A stretch of 5,132 nt of DNA from an uncultured Oscillospiraceae bacterium (GTDB lineage Bacteria; Bacillota_A; Clostridia; Oscillospirales; Oscillospiraceae). Both the position numbers and the translations under genes were made by a program. The DNA is taken from positions 1 to 5,132 of the forward strand of contig CANRKN010000138.1 of assembly GCA_947631215.1 (NCBI GenBank), in the 5' to 3' direction. The notes under the pieces were generated by a model. It saw nothing but the letters and a program-made list of their open reading frames with translations, had not been told where the DNA came from and made no database searches. Below, one piece after another: positions 1-4,851 of the stretch (its first letter is position 1; every line of letters begins with the position of its first letter).

Positions 1-61
1 CACCCTAGGGGTGGACGCGTTGGAGAAGCGAAGAGCGGAAACGGTTTCAGACTCTAATCTG
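1..61. other. Short intergenic edge, no gene seen
   Basis: No supportable coding region or RNA gene is visible here. It lies downstream of the stop codon of the AbrB-like gene on the minus strand. A 13-base near-palindrome (CACCCTAGGGGTG, 1-13) sits at the window edge, and a small CAGA/TCTG inverted repeat lies at about 48-61. Neither is followed by a T-run that would make a convincing terminator. Confidence 0.4.
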
Positions 62-307
62 TTACACTTTGGTGATTAGCGAGGCGATACAAGAAGGGCA
101 GATGTTCTTACCTTTATAGCTTATGACATCTTTTGCATTGTTGCAGAATACGCAGGCCGGCTGATGTTTTTTCAGTATTACCGTATCCTCGGCCATGTAA
201 ACCTCCAAGGGATCGCGTACCGCGATGTCCATAGTGCGGCGCAGCTCGATGGGCAGCACGATACGGCCCAGCTCATCCACCTTTCGGACGATCCCAGTTG
301 ACTTCAT
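62..307 (-). CDS. AbrB/MazE/SpoVT-family transcriptional regulator with C-terminal zinc ribbon (81 aa)
   Basis: This is a cytoplasmic DNA-binding regulator of the AbrB swapped-hairpin type. Residues 1-50 carry the family signature: MKSTGIVRKVDELGRIVLP, then ELRRTMDI and a VILKK strand, nearly the same as the N-terminal domain of Bacillus AbrB. Residues about 53-78 hold two CxxC pairs (CVFC and CPSC, 18 residues apart), a probable zinc ribbon in place of the multimerisation tail of classical AbrB. The start is set at 307 because GGAGGG lies six bases upstream; the open frame continues to 352 without a ribosome binding site. At 81 aa it is close to the usual length for the family. It is monocistronic as far as can be seen. 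Family members control transition-state, sporulation or cell-surface genes; the targets here are unknown. Confidence 0.9.
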   Translation of the reverse strand: MKSTGIVRKVDELGRIVLPIELRRTMDIAVRDPLEVYMAEDTVILKKHQPACVFCNNAKDVISYKGKNICPSCIASLITKV

Positions 308-342
308 GTTGTACCCTCCATATCGTCCCAAGATTTGATATG

Positions 343-371
343 ACGCTATCACACGGAAATTCGTTTGTCAA
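343..371 (-). promoter_or_regulatory. Sigma-A-type promoter of the AbrB-like gene
   Basis: Read on the minus strand there is a perfect TTGACA (366-371), a 17-base spacer and TAGCGT (343-348). The weak -10 is preceded by TGA, as in an extended -10 element. Transcription would start near 336 and leave a leader of about 29 bases containing the GGAGGG ribosome binding site. On the plus strand the -35 region reads TTTGTCAAT (364-372), which resembles a Spo0A box. Confidence 0.6.
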
Positions 372-429
372 TGGGTTAAATCGTGAAAGAGAAAAGTTTG
401 GCGCTCTTGCACTATCTGTTACATAGGTG

Positions 430-458
430 TTAAGACGTTTCCTATGCTAGTATATAAT
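430..458 (+). promoter_or_regulatory. Possible plus-strand promoter upstream of the 526-564 terminator
   Basis: TATAAT (453-458) is a perfect -10 hexamer with TTAAGA (430-435, four of six matches to TTGACA) 17 bases upstream. A transcript starting near 465 would run about 100 bases into the terminator hairpin at 526-564. There is no plus-strand gene in between. Confidence 0.35.
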
Positions 459-464
459 CCGGGC

Positions 465-564
465 TCATGGCAAAGACGTCATAGCTGGTTGGGCAACTGA
501 GGCAATCCTAATCAAACAAAGAAGACCCCATCAGTGAACCACTGGTTCACTGATGGGGATTTTT
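465..564 (+). ncRNA. Possible small RNA of about 100 nt (unidentified)
   Basis: A candidate promoter (430-458) and a strong intrinsic terminator with a T5 tract (526-564) bracket about 100 bases with no supportable reading frame. The only ATG (467) gives five codons and lacks a ribosome binding site. The body before the terminator includes GTTGGGCAAC, which can fold only weakly. I do not recognise it as a known riboswitch or small RNA family. The alternative is that the hairpin only ends hipBA transcription from the other side. Confidence 0.25.
526..564. terminator. Perfect 15-bp intrinsic terminator, probably bidirectional
   Basis: CCCCATCAGTGAACC (526-540) pairs perfectly with its complement at 544-558 across an ACT loop. 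On the plus strand it is followed by A and T5 (560-564). On the minus strand it is followed by the U-rich TCTTCTTTGTTT. It lies about 40 bases past the hipA stop codon, so it can end hipBA transcription as well as any plus-strand transcript. Confidence 0.85.
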
Positions 565-602
565 ATGAGCGACCATGTCACTTGAGTACGTCTAAAGAGG
601 GC

Positions 603-1889
603 TTAAATCAAGACAAAACTCTTCTTGAGCCTGGACTGTGTTTGGTCACTTAACTTTGCTATTTCAGCATATTCTGGCCATTTTGAAATGCTGTCCATTA
701 CTGCGGCGAGGGCTTGCTCTACGGCTGTTTTTCGCAGTCCCATGTGCTTTGCAGAGGCCAGCAAGTCCTCTTTGGTGATGCCATCCACCTTCCCGTTTAT
801 GGTCATTTGATGGTGTCCGGTCCACATGCCATCCGGATTATATGCGTAGGTGACATCATATGCCGGGGACAGGCTCCAGCTGCCGTTTCTGTCCATCAGG
901 AACGAGATGTTCTTCGTGTGGTCATCCTGGTTCCGTGCCAAAACGTTGAATACCATACGGCGATAGAACTGCTTGATCTCGTCCTGGGAAATAGCCATCT
1001 GGCGCATGACGCCGGCGGCCTGTTCATAGCTGTATCCGCCGGGAAGGTTGAAGTCATAATGGGCGATGCCGGCAAGTGTCTGCATGTGCAATTTATCTCC
1101 TGAGCCACGGACACGGTCGAACCGGCGGGTCATGAAGTGATACAGCCCGCCCTCTTCATACAACTGGCACTCCTCCATATTGATCCCAGCGGCGGAAGCC
1201 ATCAGGTAGTAGGCATATTCGATCCGCGTATACTGCGGCGGGTCATAACCCTCTTTGTCTCTGTTTTCAGATACCCCGTCGAACTTGACCAGCCAATGGT
1301 CATAACCGTCGCCGGCGGAGACTTGGCCAGAGCGGAAGTCACCTGTACGCTCATTCCAGGCCACGACAGCCTTTGCCCGGGCGCCGCCGGCAGATGTGCC
1401 GACCCGGATGATCTCATTCATGGCCCCTTTTCCTGTGGGAACATGGAAACCCTTTCTGGAGCGGAGGATATCCGACGCCAGGCGTGCCAAACTGGCGAGA
1501 TTGATTCTTTCGGCCTCCGAGGGGGCTGGCCCTGTAGCGGGTACGAATTCCAGCGCCCCCATGCCTCGCTCACCAGTGTAGCAAAGCCGTTCAACGGGAT
1601 CGAAGGATTCCGGAGAACGCCCTTCTGACTGCAGCCAAGCGTCGATGACGGCATTGCCGAATTTGTCCGGGAGGCTGTCTGCCAGCAGCCCGGGGAGCCC
1701 ATGGAAACTCCTGCGGGGCAGTTCAGGAAAGCTGTACACTCTGGTTGAAAGCGGCATTACAATAGGGGAGAGTTCTATCCCGGAAGATAAGAAACTCCGC
1801 TCATACTCAAATGAGCCGATACCGGTCTGGTCATCGAACGCGACTACGCCGACCTTTGTTCCCCAGAGATAAACCGTGGCAAAGGTCAC
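603..1889 (-). CDS. hipA: HipA-family serine/threonine kinase toxin (428 aa)
   Basis: Cytoplasmic toxin of a type II HipBA toxin-antitoxin pair. HipA proteins are kinases of the PI3/4-kinase-like fold; E. coli HipA phosphorylates glutamyl-tRNA synthetase and induces dormancy. The N-terminal HipA domain spans about residues 1-115, with LLADSLPDKFG at 68-78. The kinase part follows: Gly-rich loop GTSAGGARAK (164-173) with Ser166 as the likely autophosphorylation residue, HWLVKFD (198-204) with Lys202 as ATP-binding lysine, catalytic motif NQDDHTKN (320-327), and SPAYDV (341-346) with Asp345 as metal-binding aspartate. The length matches E. coli HipA (440 aa) and all key residues appear intact. 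The start is a GTG overlapping the hipB stop by four bases (GTGA), so translation is probably coupled. The actual substrate cannot be read from sequence. Confidence 0.93.
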   Translation of the reverse strand: MTFATVYLWGTKVGVVAFDDQTGIGSFEYERSFLSSGIELSPIVMPLSTRVYSFPELPRRSFHGLPGLLADSLPDKFGNAVIDAWLQSEGRSPESFDPVERLCYTGERGMGALEFVPATGPAPSEAERINLASLARLASDILRSRKGFHVPTGKGAMNEIIRVGTSAGGARAKAVVAWNERTGDFRSGQVSAGDGYDHWLVKFDGVSENRDKEGYDPPQYTRIEYAYYLMASAAGINMEECQLYEEGGLYHFMTRRFDRVRGSGDKLHMQTLAGIAHYDFNLPGGYSYEQAAGVMRQMAISQDEIKQFYRRMVFNVLARNQDDHTKNISFLMDRNGSWSLSPAYDVTYAYNPDGMWTGHHQMTINGKVDGITKEDLLASAKHMGLRKTAVEQALAAVMDSISKWPEYAEIAKLSDQTQSRLKKSFVLI

Positions 1890-2233
1890 TTTTCATCACC
1901 CCATTCCCACTTTTTTTCTGCCCCATCCCGGCTCGCCTTTTTACGGACGCGCTGCTTCTCCTTATCATTTGCCATGAGAATGCTGGGCCGGGCCGTGGGC
2001 TCCGGTATGAGAGCGTCCATATTCTGTACCAGGCCCAGGGCGCGAAGCACATTCAACATTGTTGAGACGGCAAGGTCCTCGCCGTTTTCGATCCGGCTGA
2101 TCGTTTTTGCCGTCACCCCTGCTTTTTTTGCCGCTTCGCCCTGGGTCATGTTCATATTGATCCTCGTCTCCCGGATCCGTTTGCCGAGCACCTGTAGAAC
2201 CTCTTCATTGGATGATCGTGCCGTTAGCTTCAT
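1886..2233 (-). CDS. hipB: HipB-type antitoxin, XRE-family helix-turn-helix repressor (115 aa)
   Basis: First gene of the hipBA operon. A helix-turn-helix of the Cro/CI (XRE) type spans about residues 15-70, with TQGEAAKKAGVTAKTISRIE at 30-49 as the core. After it comes a linker and a strongly basic, charged tail (about 90-115). At 115 aa it is longer than E. coli HipB (88 aa); the extra length is this tail. By family knowledge it binds HipA and represses its own promoter. The ATG at 2233 has AAGGAG eight bases upstream, which decides the start. The stop codon overlaps the GTG of hipA. A palindrome at 2264-2287, between promoter and start, is a candidate binding site. Confidence 0.88.
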   Translation of the reverse strand: MKLTARSSNEEVLQVLGKRIRETRINMNMTQGEAAKKAGVTAKTISRIENGEDLAVSTMLNVLRALGLVQNMDALIPEPTARPSILMANDKEKQRVRKKASRDGAEKKWEWGDEK

Positions 2234-2263
2234 GCTATGCGCTCCTTCAAGTCAGTGAGCATA

Positions 2264-2287
2264 TAAAAGGTAATACATTTCCTTTTA
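2264..2287. promoter_or_regulatory. Candidate HipB operator (24-bp imperfect palindrome)
   Basis: TAAAAGG (2264-2270) and CCTTTTA (2281-2287) are perfect inverted arms. The ten bases between them are also largely symmetric, giving 20 of 24 symmetric positions by hand count. It lies 31 bases upstream of the hipB start, within the leader of the predicted hip transcript. E. coli HipB sites are also short palindromes (TATCC-N8-GGATA); the sequence here differs. Confidence 0.55.
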
Positions 2288-2301
2288 AAGCGCTGTTTAA
2301 T

Positions 2302-2324
2302 ATATAATATGCTATAGATTATAT
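2302..2324. repeat. AT-rich inverted repeat over the hipBA start region
   Basis: ATATAAT (2302-2308) and ATTATAT (2318-2324) are perfect 7-bp arms separated by nine bases. It overlaps the predicted -10 and start point of hipBA. Such repeats arise easily in AT-rich promoter DNA, so a regulatory role is only possible. Confidence 0.3.
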
Positions 2325-2351
2325 TTTATATGGTTTATGTCTGCACGTCAA
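2323..2351 (-). promoter_or_regulatory. hipBA promoter
   Basis: On the minus strand TTGACG (2346-2351) is followed after 17 bases by TAAAAT (2323-2328), each five of six matches to the sigma-A consensus. Transcription would begin near 2316 and give a leader of about 80 bases that contains the 2264-2287 palindrome. A perfect TATAAT at 2318-2323 is also present, but it would be 22 bases from the -35. Confidence 0.55.
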
Positions 2352-2390
2352 GCCCTTTATGAAACTGGCATCATATAACAATATGTGCGG

Positions 2391-2430
2391 CGTCAGTTTT
2401 TGTCAGCGACCGTCAAATGCGGTCAAAACG
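2391..2430 (+). promoter_or_regulatory. Four GTCA-R direct repeats phased at exactly 10 bp (candidate Spo0A-type boxes)
   Basis: GTCA occurs at 2392, 2402, 2412 and 2422, always followed by A or G; the units are GTCAGT, GTCAGC, GTCAAA and GTCAAA. The last two match the GTCRAA core of the Spo0A box, and the second reads TTTGTCAGC with its flank. A 10-bp period puts all four on one face of the helix, as in tandem 0A boxes bound head-to-tail by Spo0A C-domains. The array ends 24 bases before the TATAAT at 2455, where an upstream activator would sit. A perfect GACCG/CGGTC inverted repeat (2408-2424) is nested in it. Confidence 0.6.
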
Positions 2431-2454
2431 GGAGATAATTCCAAGAGAAAGTTT

Positions 2455-2460
2455 TATAAT
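2455..2460 (+). promoter_or_regulatory. -10 element of the Spo0A_C-domain gene
   Basis: A perfect TATAAT lies 25 bases before the ATG at 2486. No recognisable -35 exists at 16-18 bases spacing (GAGATA at 2432-2437), which suggests an activator-dependent promoter. The GTCA array ends just upstream of where a -35 would be. Confidence 0.5.
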
Positions 2461-2485
2461 TCCGGCTGGCAAAATGTAGGAAGGG

Positions 2486-2815
2486 ATGGTTCGTTTGCAG
2501 GAGATCATGCAGCTGGTGACTGAGATCAGCGGTAGAAGGAACAAGGAGTGCTACTATGTGCTGTGCTGGGCTATAGAGGTGGTGAGGGATCGCCAGCCTG
2601 ACGGGATGCAGATGAAAGAGGTGTGTGCCGTGATCAAAAAGAACGCTGGCATGACGCCTGGGGCGGCAGCGAAAGCGTTATCGAGGGCGGTGGATGACAT
2701 ATGGGATAATGGAAACCGTGAAAAACTCTGTCAGATATATGGCCGTCCGCTGTTGGAGCGTCCGTCGCCGAAAGAGCTAATCAATGTGCTGGCGCAGCAT
2801 CTCTGGAAAGAGTGA
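2486..2815 (+). CDS. Orphan Spo0A C-terminal-domain DNA-binding protein (109 aa)
   Basis: The protein consists almost entirely of a Spo0A_C-type DNA-binding domain, without the receiver domain of Spo0A, so it cannot be switched by phosphorylation in the usual way. Matching features are the helix CYYVLCWAIEVV (22-33), the recognition region TPGAAAKALSRAVDDIW (57-73), the WDNGN turn (73-77; Spo0A has WSRGN), IYGRP (84-88; LFGYT in Spo0A), and the PSPKELI stretch (93-99; PTNSEFI in Spo0A). The start is uncertain. ATG 2486 has AGGAAGGG directly abutting it, which is too close, while TTG 2495 has the same element eight bases upstream and would give 106 aa. The stop overlaps the next gene by four bases. 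A paralogue lies at 3070-3448 on the other strand. Likely role: transcription factor for local or sporulation-related promoters, possibly its own. Confidence 0.85.
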   Translation: MVRLQEIMQLVTEISGRRNKECYYVLCWAIEVVRDRQPDGMQMKEVCAVIKKNAGMTPGAAAKALSRAVDDIWDNGNREKLCQIYGRPLLERPSPKELINVLAQHLWKE

Positions 2816-3030
2816 GGCCAGTGAGCGGGGTGGTATATCGACTAGTAATATGTGGTTTCACAGGAAAATATGGCATCCTGGCGCAGGACACCGAGAGCCG
2901 AGTATGTGCTATGGCGGCCCCATTTACCGATGATAAAGATAGGGTCGATCGTCTCATCGCAGGGCTGGAGAGGGAGAAAGCCTCTCTGGAGGATTTTGAG
3001 AACGCTTTTCTGCGGGGAGACCTCACATAA
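2812..3030 (+). CDS. Small hypothetical protein (72 aa), possibly DUF6514-like
   Basis: Begins with GTG overlapping the stop of the Spo0A_C gene (GTGA), so it is probably translated by coupling. An in-frame GTG at 2821 is an alternative start with GTGAGG just upstream. The N-terminal part (YRLVICGFTGKYGILA, 9-24) looks like beta strands. The C-terminal half (about 38-70) is a charged helical region with DKDRVDRLIAGLEREKASLE at 41-60. There is no signal peptide, membrane segment or cysteine motif. The pattern of a short beta meander with a YG motif followed by a helical D/E-R-V-x-R-L region recalls small clostridial proteins of the DUF6514 type, but I match this by eye only. Coupling to a Spo0A_C gene suggests a partner or modulator role, which is inference. 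Confidence 0.6.
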   Translation: MRPVSGVVYRLVICGFTGKYGILAQDTESRVCAMAAPFTDDKDRVDRLIAGLEREKASLEDFENAFLRGDLT

Positions 3031-3032
3031 AA

Positions 3033-3062
3033 TTGCCGCCTGCCAAAATTGGCCGGCGGCAA
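3033..3062. terminator. Convergent-gene hairpin terminator (14-bp arms, one mismatch)
   Basis: The arm 3033-3046 (TTGCCGCCTGCCAA) pairs with 3049-3062, with only T3041/C3054 unpaired and an AA loop. On the minus strand it is followed by TTTT (3032-3029), so it works best for the operon coming from the right. On the plus strand there is no T-run. It begins two bases after the plus-strand stop and ends seven bases before the minus-strand stop. Confidence 0.75.
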
Positions 3063-3069
3063 GGAAGAT

Positions 3070-3448
3070 TCAGGATACAGGGCTCAGGGAGAGGATGGAC
3101 TCGGTATGAGAACTGTTTTCCAGCGCTTGGCAGTACACGGCCAGGACAGAGACCAGTTCTTTAGGCGTTGGCTGTTCCAGGACGGGCCGGCCGTATATCT
3201 GCTGTAGTTTGTCCCTGTTGCCGTAGACCCAGATGTCGGCGGTGACCCGGGAGAGTGCCTTGGATATGGCTTTGACAGACATACCGGTGCTGGTTTGGAC
3301 CATGGCACAGATCGTGTTCATCTTTGGTTCCTTTGGAAGACAGCTGCGAGCCGCATCTACTGCCAGGCAGAGTACATAGTAGCAGGATTTGTTGCGCCGG
3401 CCACTCAGTTCAGTTACAGTGCGTTGGATCGTGTGTATGGGGGACCAT
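3070..3448 (-). pseudogene. Second Spo0A C-terminal-domain gene, frameshifted near its 5' end
   Basis: Ignoring one base, this encodes a 125-aa paralogue of the plus-strand Spo0A_C protein. It starts MVPIHTIQRTVTELSGRRNK and keeps CYYVLC, KALSR, DIW, GNR, QIYGRP and PKEL; about 56 of 109 positions are identical by hand count, without gaps. The ATG at 3448 runs into a CCCCC run (plus-strand 3439-3443), after which the conserved frame is displaced by one. In the conserved frame a TAA (3463-3465) lies upstream and the first ordinary start codon is ATG at 3321, giving 83 aa without the first helices. AGAGAGG abuts the ATG, mirroring the paralogue. The C-terminus extends about 19 residues beyond the paralogue alignment. 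It is the last gene of the minus-strand operon, 39 bases after the secreted-protein gene and just before a terminator. Inactivation, a sequencing error, or frameshifting are all possible. Confidence 0.75.
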
Positions 3449-3471
3449 CCTCTCTTGCTGGCTTATTCTTG

Positions 3472-3496
3472 CGGGGACAGGGAGAAATCATTTCTT
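3472..3496 (-). repeat. Stop-codon-proximal TGTCCCCG repeat, copy 1
   Basis: On the minus strand the end of the secreted-protein gene reads AAGAAATGATTTCTC and then CCTGTCCCCG. The stop codon lies inside a small AGAAAT/ATTTCT inverted repeat. Essentially the same arrangement recurs at 4852-4875 around the stop of the sigma-like gene. Confidence 0.4.
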
Positions 3497-3937
3497 GGCA
3501 GTGGCGTAAGGAGTGCGGTACATACGTGTACTGCTTCCACCGTCTTTCTCTGCGTAGCAATACACGAGCGCATAGTATTTTTCACCAGGTGTGACGGTGA
3601 ATGTATAGGAGTTGCCGTAGAGGACGCGATAGTGGCCCAGCATGGATGAGGTATAGCTGGAGGAGAGGGAGCCTACCGGCTGTGTGCTGTTCCATTTGTA
3701 GACAACGATCGATGTCGCACCAATGGAATCCATGGGGCTTGTTCCCGTCGTGCTAAAGTCTACAGTAACCGTGCCCTTACTGTAACTACTGATAGAAGCA
3801 TAGTACCCGGCAATATAGGCATCCGACTGGGGCTGAGCAGGGGAGGGTACGGAAGCTGCTGCCGCCGCGGCGGGGATTGAAAACACGGTCATCAGCATTA
3901 AGATTAAGGCTGTGACATGGATGAAACGTTTACTCAT
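3488..3937 (-). CDS. Small secreted protein with signal peptide (149 aa), unknown function
   Basis: Residues 1 to about 27 form a classical Sec signal peptide: SKR at the start, a hydrophobic core (HVTALILMLMTVFSI, 7-21) and an alanine run (23-28) ending in a likely cleavage region. The mature part is rich in Ser, Thr, Tyr and Gly and predicted as beta strands. GTVTVDFSTTGTSPMDSIGA (55-74) and YYALVYCYA (121-129) fit a small Ig-like or beta-sandwich fold seen in many short secreted clostridial proteins; I know no established function for them. There is no catalytic motif or sorting signal. The start at 3937 is supported by GGAGGTG five bases upstream and overlaps the end of the anti-sigma gene by eight bases, implying coupled expression. 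It may be exported cargo, or a signal seen by the adjacent membrane protein (inference). Confidence 0.82.
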   Translation of the reverse strand: MSKRFIHVTALILMLMTVFSIPAAAAAASVPSPAQPQSDAYIAGYYASISSYSKGTVTVDFSTTGTSPMDSIGATSIVVYKWNSTQPVGSLSSSYTSSMLGHYRVLYGNSYTFTVTPGEKYYALVYCYAEKDGGSSTRMYRTPYATAKK

Positions 3938-4811
3938 TTTGCACCTCCATATAGAGTGAATCAATAGTTTTGATCAGGTCGTCTCTGTTCTCATAGCCGT
4001 AGAGAAAGCACTCAAAGTTTCCGAACCACCAGACAGCGCCATAACTGTCCATGTTGGTCAGAATACTATGGTCTATGCCGCCAGCAGTGTAGACATCAGG
4101 AGAACCTTTATCGATAGAGTATGAATACGCATTACCATTAGAGTATGACGAGAGCTGTAATATGATCCACTGCTGATCTGCATTGCCGAAACTGAACGCG
4201 TATGAGGACGTTGAGGACGTTGTAGTAGATTCGCTGGTAATCATATTATACCCAGCCGGCATCCATAGAGGGATCATGTGTGCCGGCGCGTCAATGGAAT
4301 CCAGTGCCTCGGCCATCTCATCATAGTACGTGGGCTTGGGCAGGGCGGTCGCCTGCGCTGGCGCCGTTTCGCGGGACAGTCGAGCCCACAATTCCTCTGT
4401 GTTCCAGGTGTGGAACCAGCCGATCTTAGCCGCGGTAAAAGCCGTAGCGGATATCAACAGGGCTGCGGCTGCGGCAACAAGGGAAAACCGCAGCAGGCGG
4501 AGTTTTGCTTTGGGGCTGACAGAAGAGGCACTGACTGGCTCACTGGGATCGGACAGGATCTCCTCATATAAAGTCTTTTTGCCGGCGTCGGGCAGGTAAG
4601 ACCGTTCAAACTCTTCCCAGGCGGCATCAGTGTCAGGGGCATTCTCCCGAGATGCTATCACTCCGGCTATGTATAGGGTCGCGTCAATATCTAGGCTGGC
4701 ATCCGCCTCCTTTTTAAGCGCATCGTTTCTGAGGAGCTCTCGCAGCTCATCTGTGGCCATAGAGTCAAACTGAGAGAGGTCCTGACGGCGTTGCTGTTCT
4801 GAACCTTGCAT
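3930..4811 (-). CDS. Membrane-anchored anti-sigma-factor-like protein with DUF4367-type extracytoplasmic domain (293 aa)
   Basis: Topology: a charged cytoplasmic N-terminal part (1 to about 105), one transmembrane segment (about 107-129, FSLVAAAAALLISATAFTAA), and an extracytoplasmic C-terminal domain. The region from IPLWMPAGYNM (180-190) to the end, with VWWFGNFECFLYGYENRDDL at 260-279, fits the DUF4367 family, which is common behind sigma-70-family genes in Firmicutes. By analogy the N-terminal part would bind the sigma-like protein encoded just upstream and release it on an envelope signal. A Ser/Thr-rich stretch (193-203) contains a duplicated TSS unit. The ATG at 4811 has AGGAGGG five bases upstream and is preferred to a TTG at 4868 that overlaps the preceding stop but lacks a ribosome binding site. 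The 3' end overlaps the secreted-protein gene. Confidence 0.82.
   Translation of the reverse strand: MQGSEQQRRQDLSQFDSMATDELRELLRNDALKKEADASLDIDATLYIAGVIASRENAPDTDAAWEEFERSYLPDAGKKTLYEEILSDPSEPVSASSVSPKAKLRLLRFSLVAAAAALLISATAFTAAKIGWFHTWNTEELWARLSRETAPAQATALPKPTYYDEMAEALDSIDAPAHMIPLWMPAGYNMITSESTTTSSTSSYAFSFGNADQQWIILQLSSYSNGNAYSYSIDKGSPDVYTAGGIDHSILTNMDSYGAVWWFGNFECFLYGYENRDDLIKTIDSLYMEVQNE
4204..4221. repeat. Tandem 9-bp duplication inside the anti-sigma gene
   Basis: GAGGACGTT occurs twice head-to-tail (4204-4212 and 4213-4221). On the coding strand it gives a doubled Thr-Ser-Ser unit in the Ser/Thr-rich linker of the extracytoplasmic domain. It is in frame and probably harmless. Confidence 0.6.
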
Positions 4812-4851
4812 CTTAACCCTCCTATTGCTTATATGTCGAAAAACGGCGCTT

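Noticed and set aside
45..64. Sequence CAGACTCTAATCTG, which resembles an anticodon arm with a CTA anticodon
   Set aside because: A 7-base loop leaves no proper 5-bp stem, and there is no GTTCRANNC T-arm or acceptor pairing in the flanks. It is not a tRNA.
467..484. Five-codon leader peptide (ATG at 467) in the possible small RNA
   Set aside because: There is no ribosome binding site and no run of regulatory codons. It is a chance ATG.
714..1628. Long plus-strand open frames (714-1103 and 1137-1628) opposite hipA
   Set aside because: They lie fully within the complement of a gene with intact kinase motifs, lack good ribosome binding sites, and their products look like no protein family.
2318..2323. 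Perfect minus-strand TATAAT as the hipBA -10
   Set aside because: It is 22 bases from the only good -35 (2346-2351), whereas TAAAAT at 2323-2328 has the correct 17-base spacing. It may still contribute in this AT-rich region.
2391..2430. GTCA array as a CRISPR or plasmid-type iteron
   Set aside because: The units are only 10 bp with a 4-5 base core. There are no spacers, no cas or replication gene is nearby, and the position before a promoter favours a regulatory role.
3295..3649. Plus-strand open frames at 3295-3594 and 3389-3649
   Set aside because: They oppose the Spo0A_C-like gene and the secreted-protein gene on the minus strand. No ribosome binding site or family resemblance was seen.
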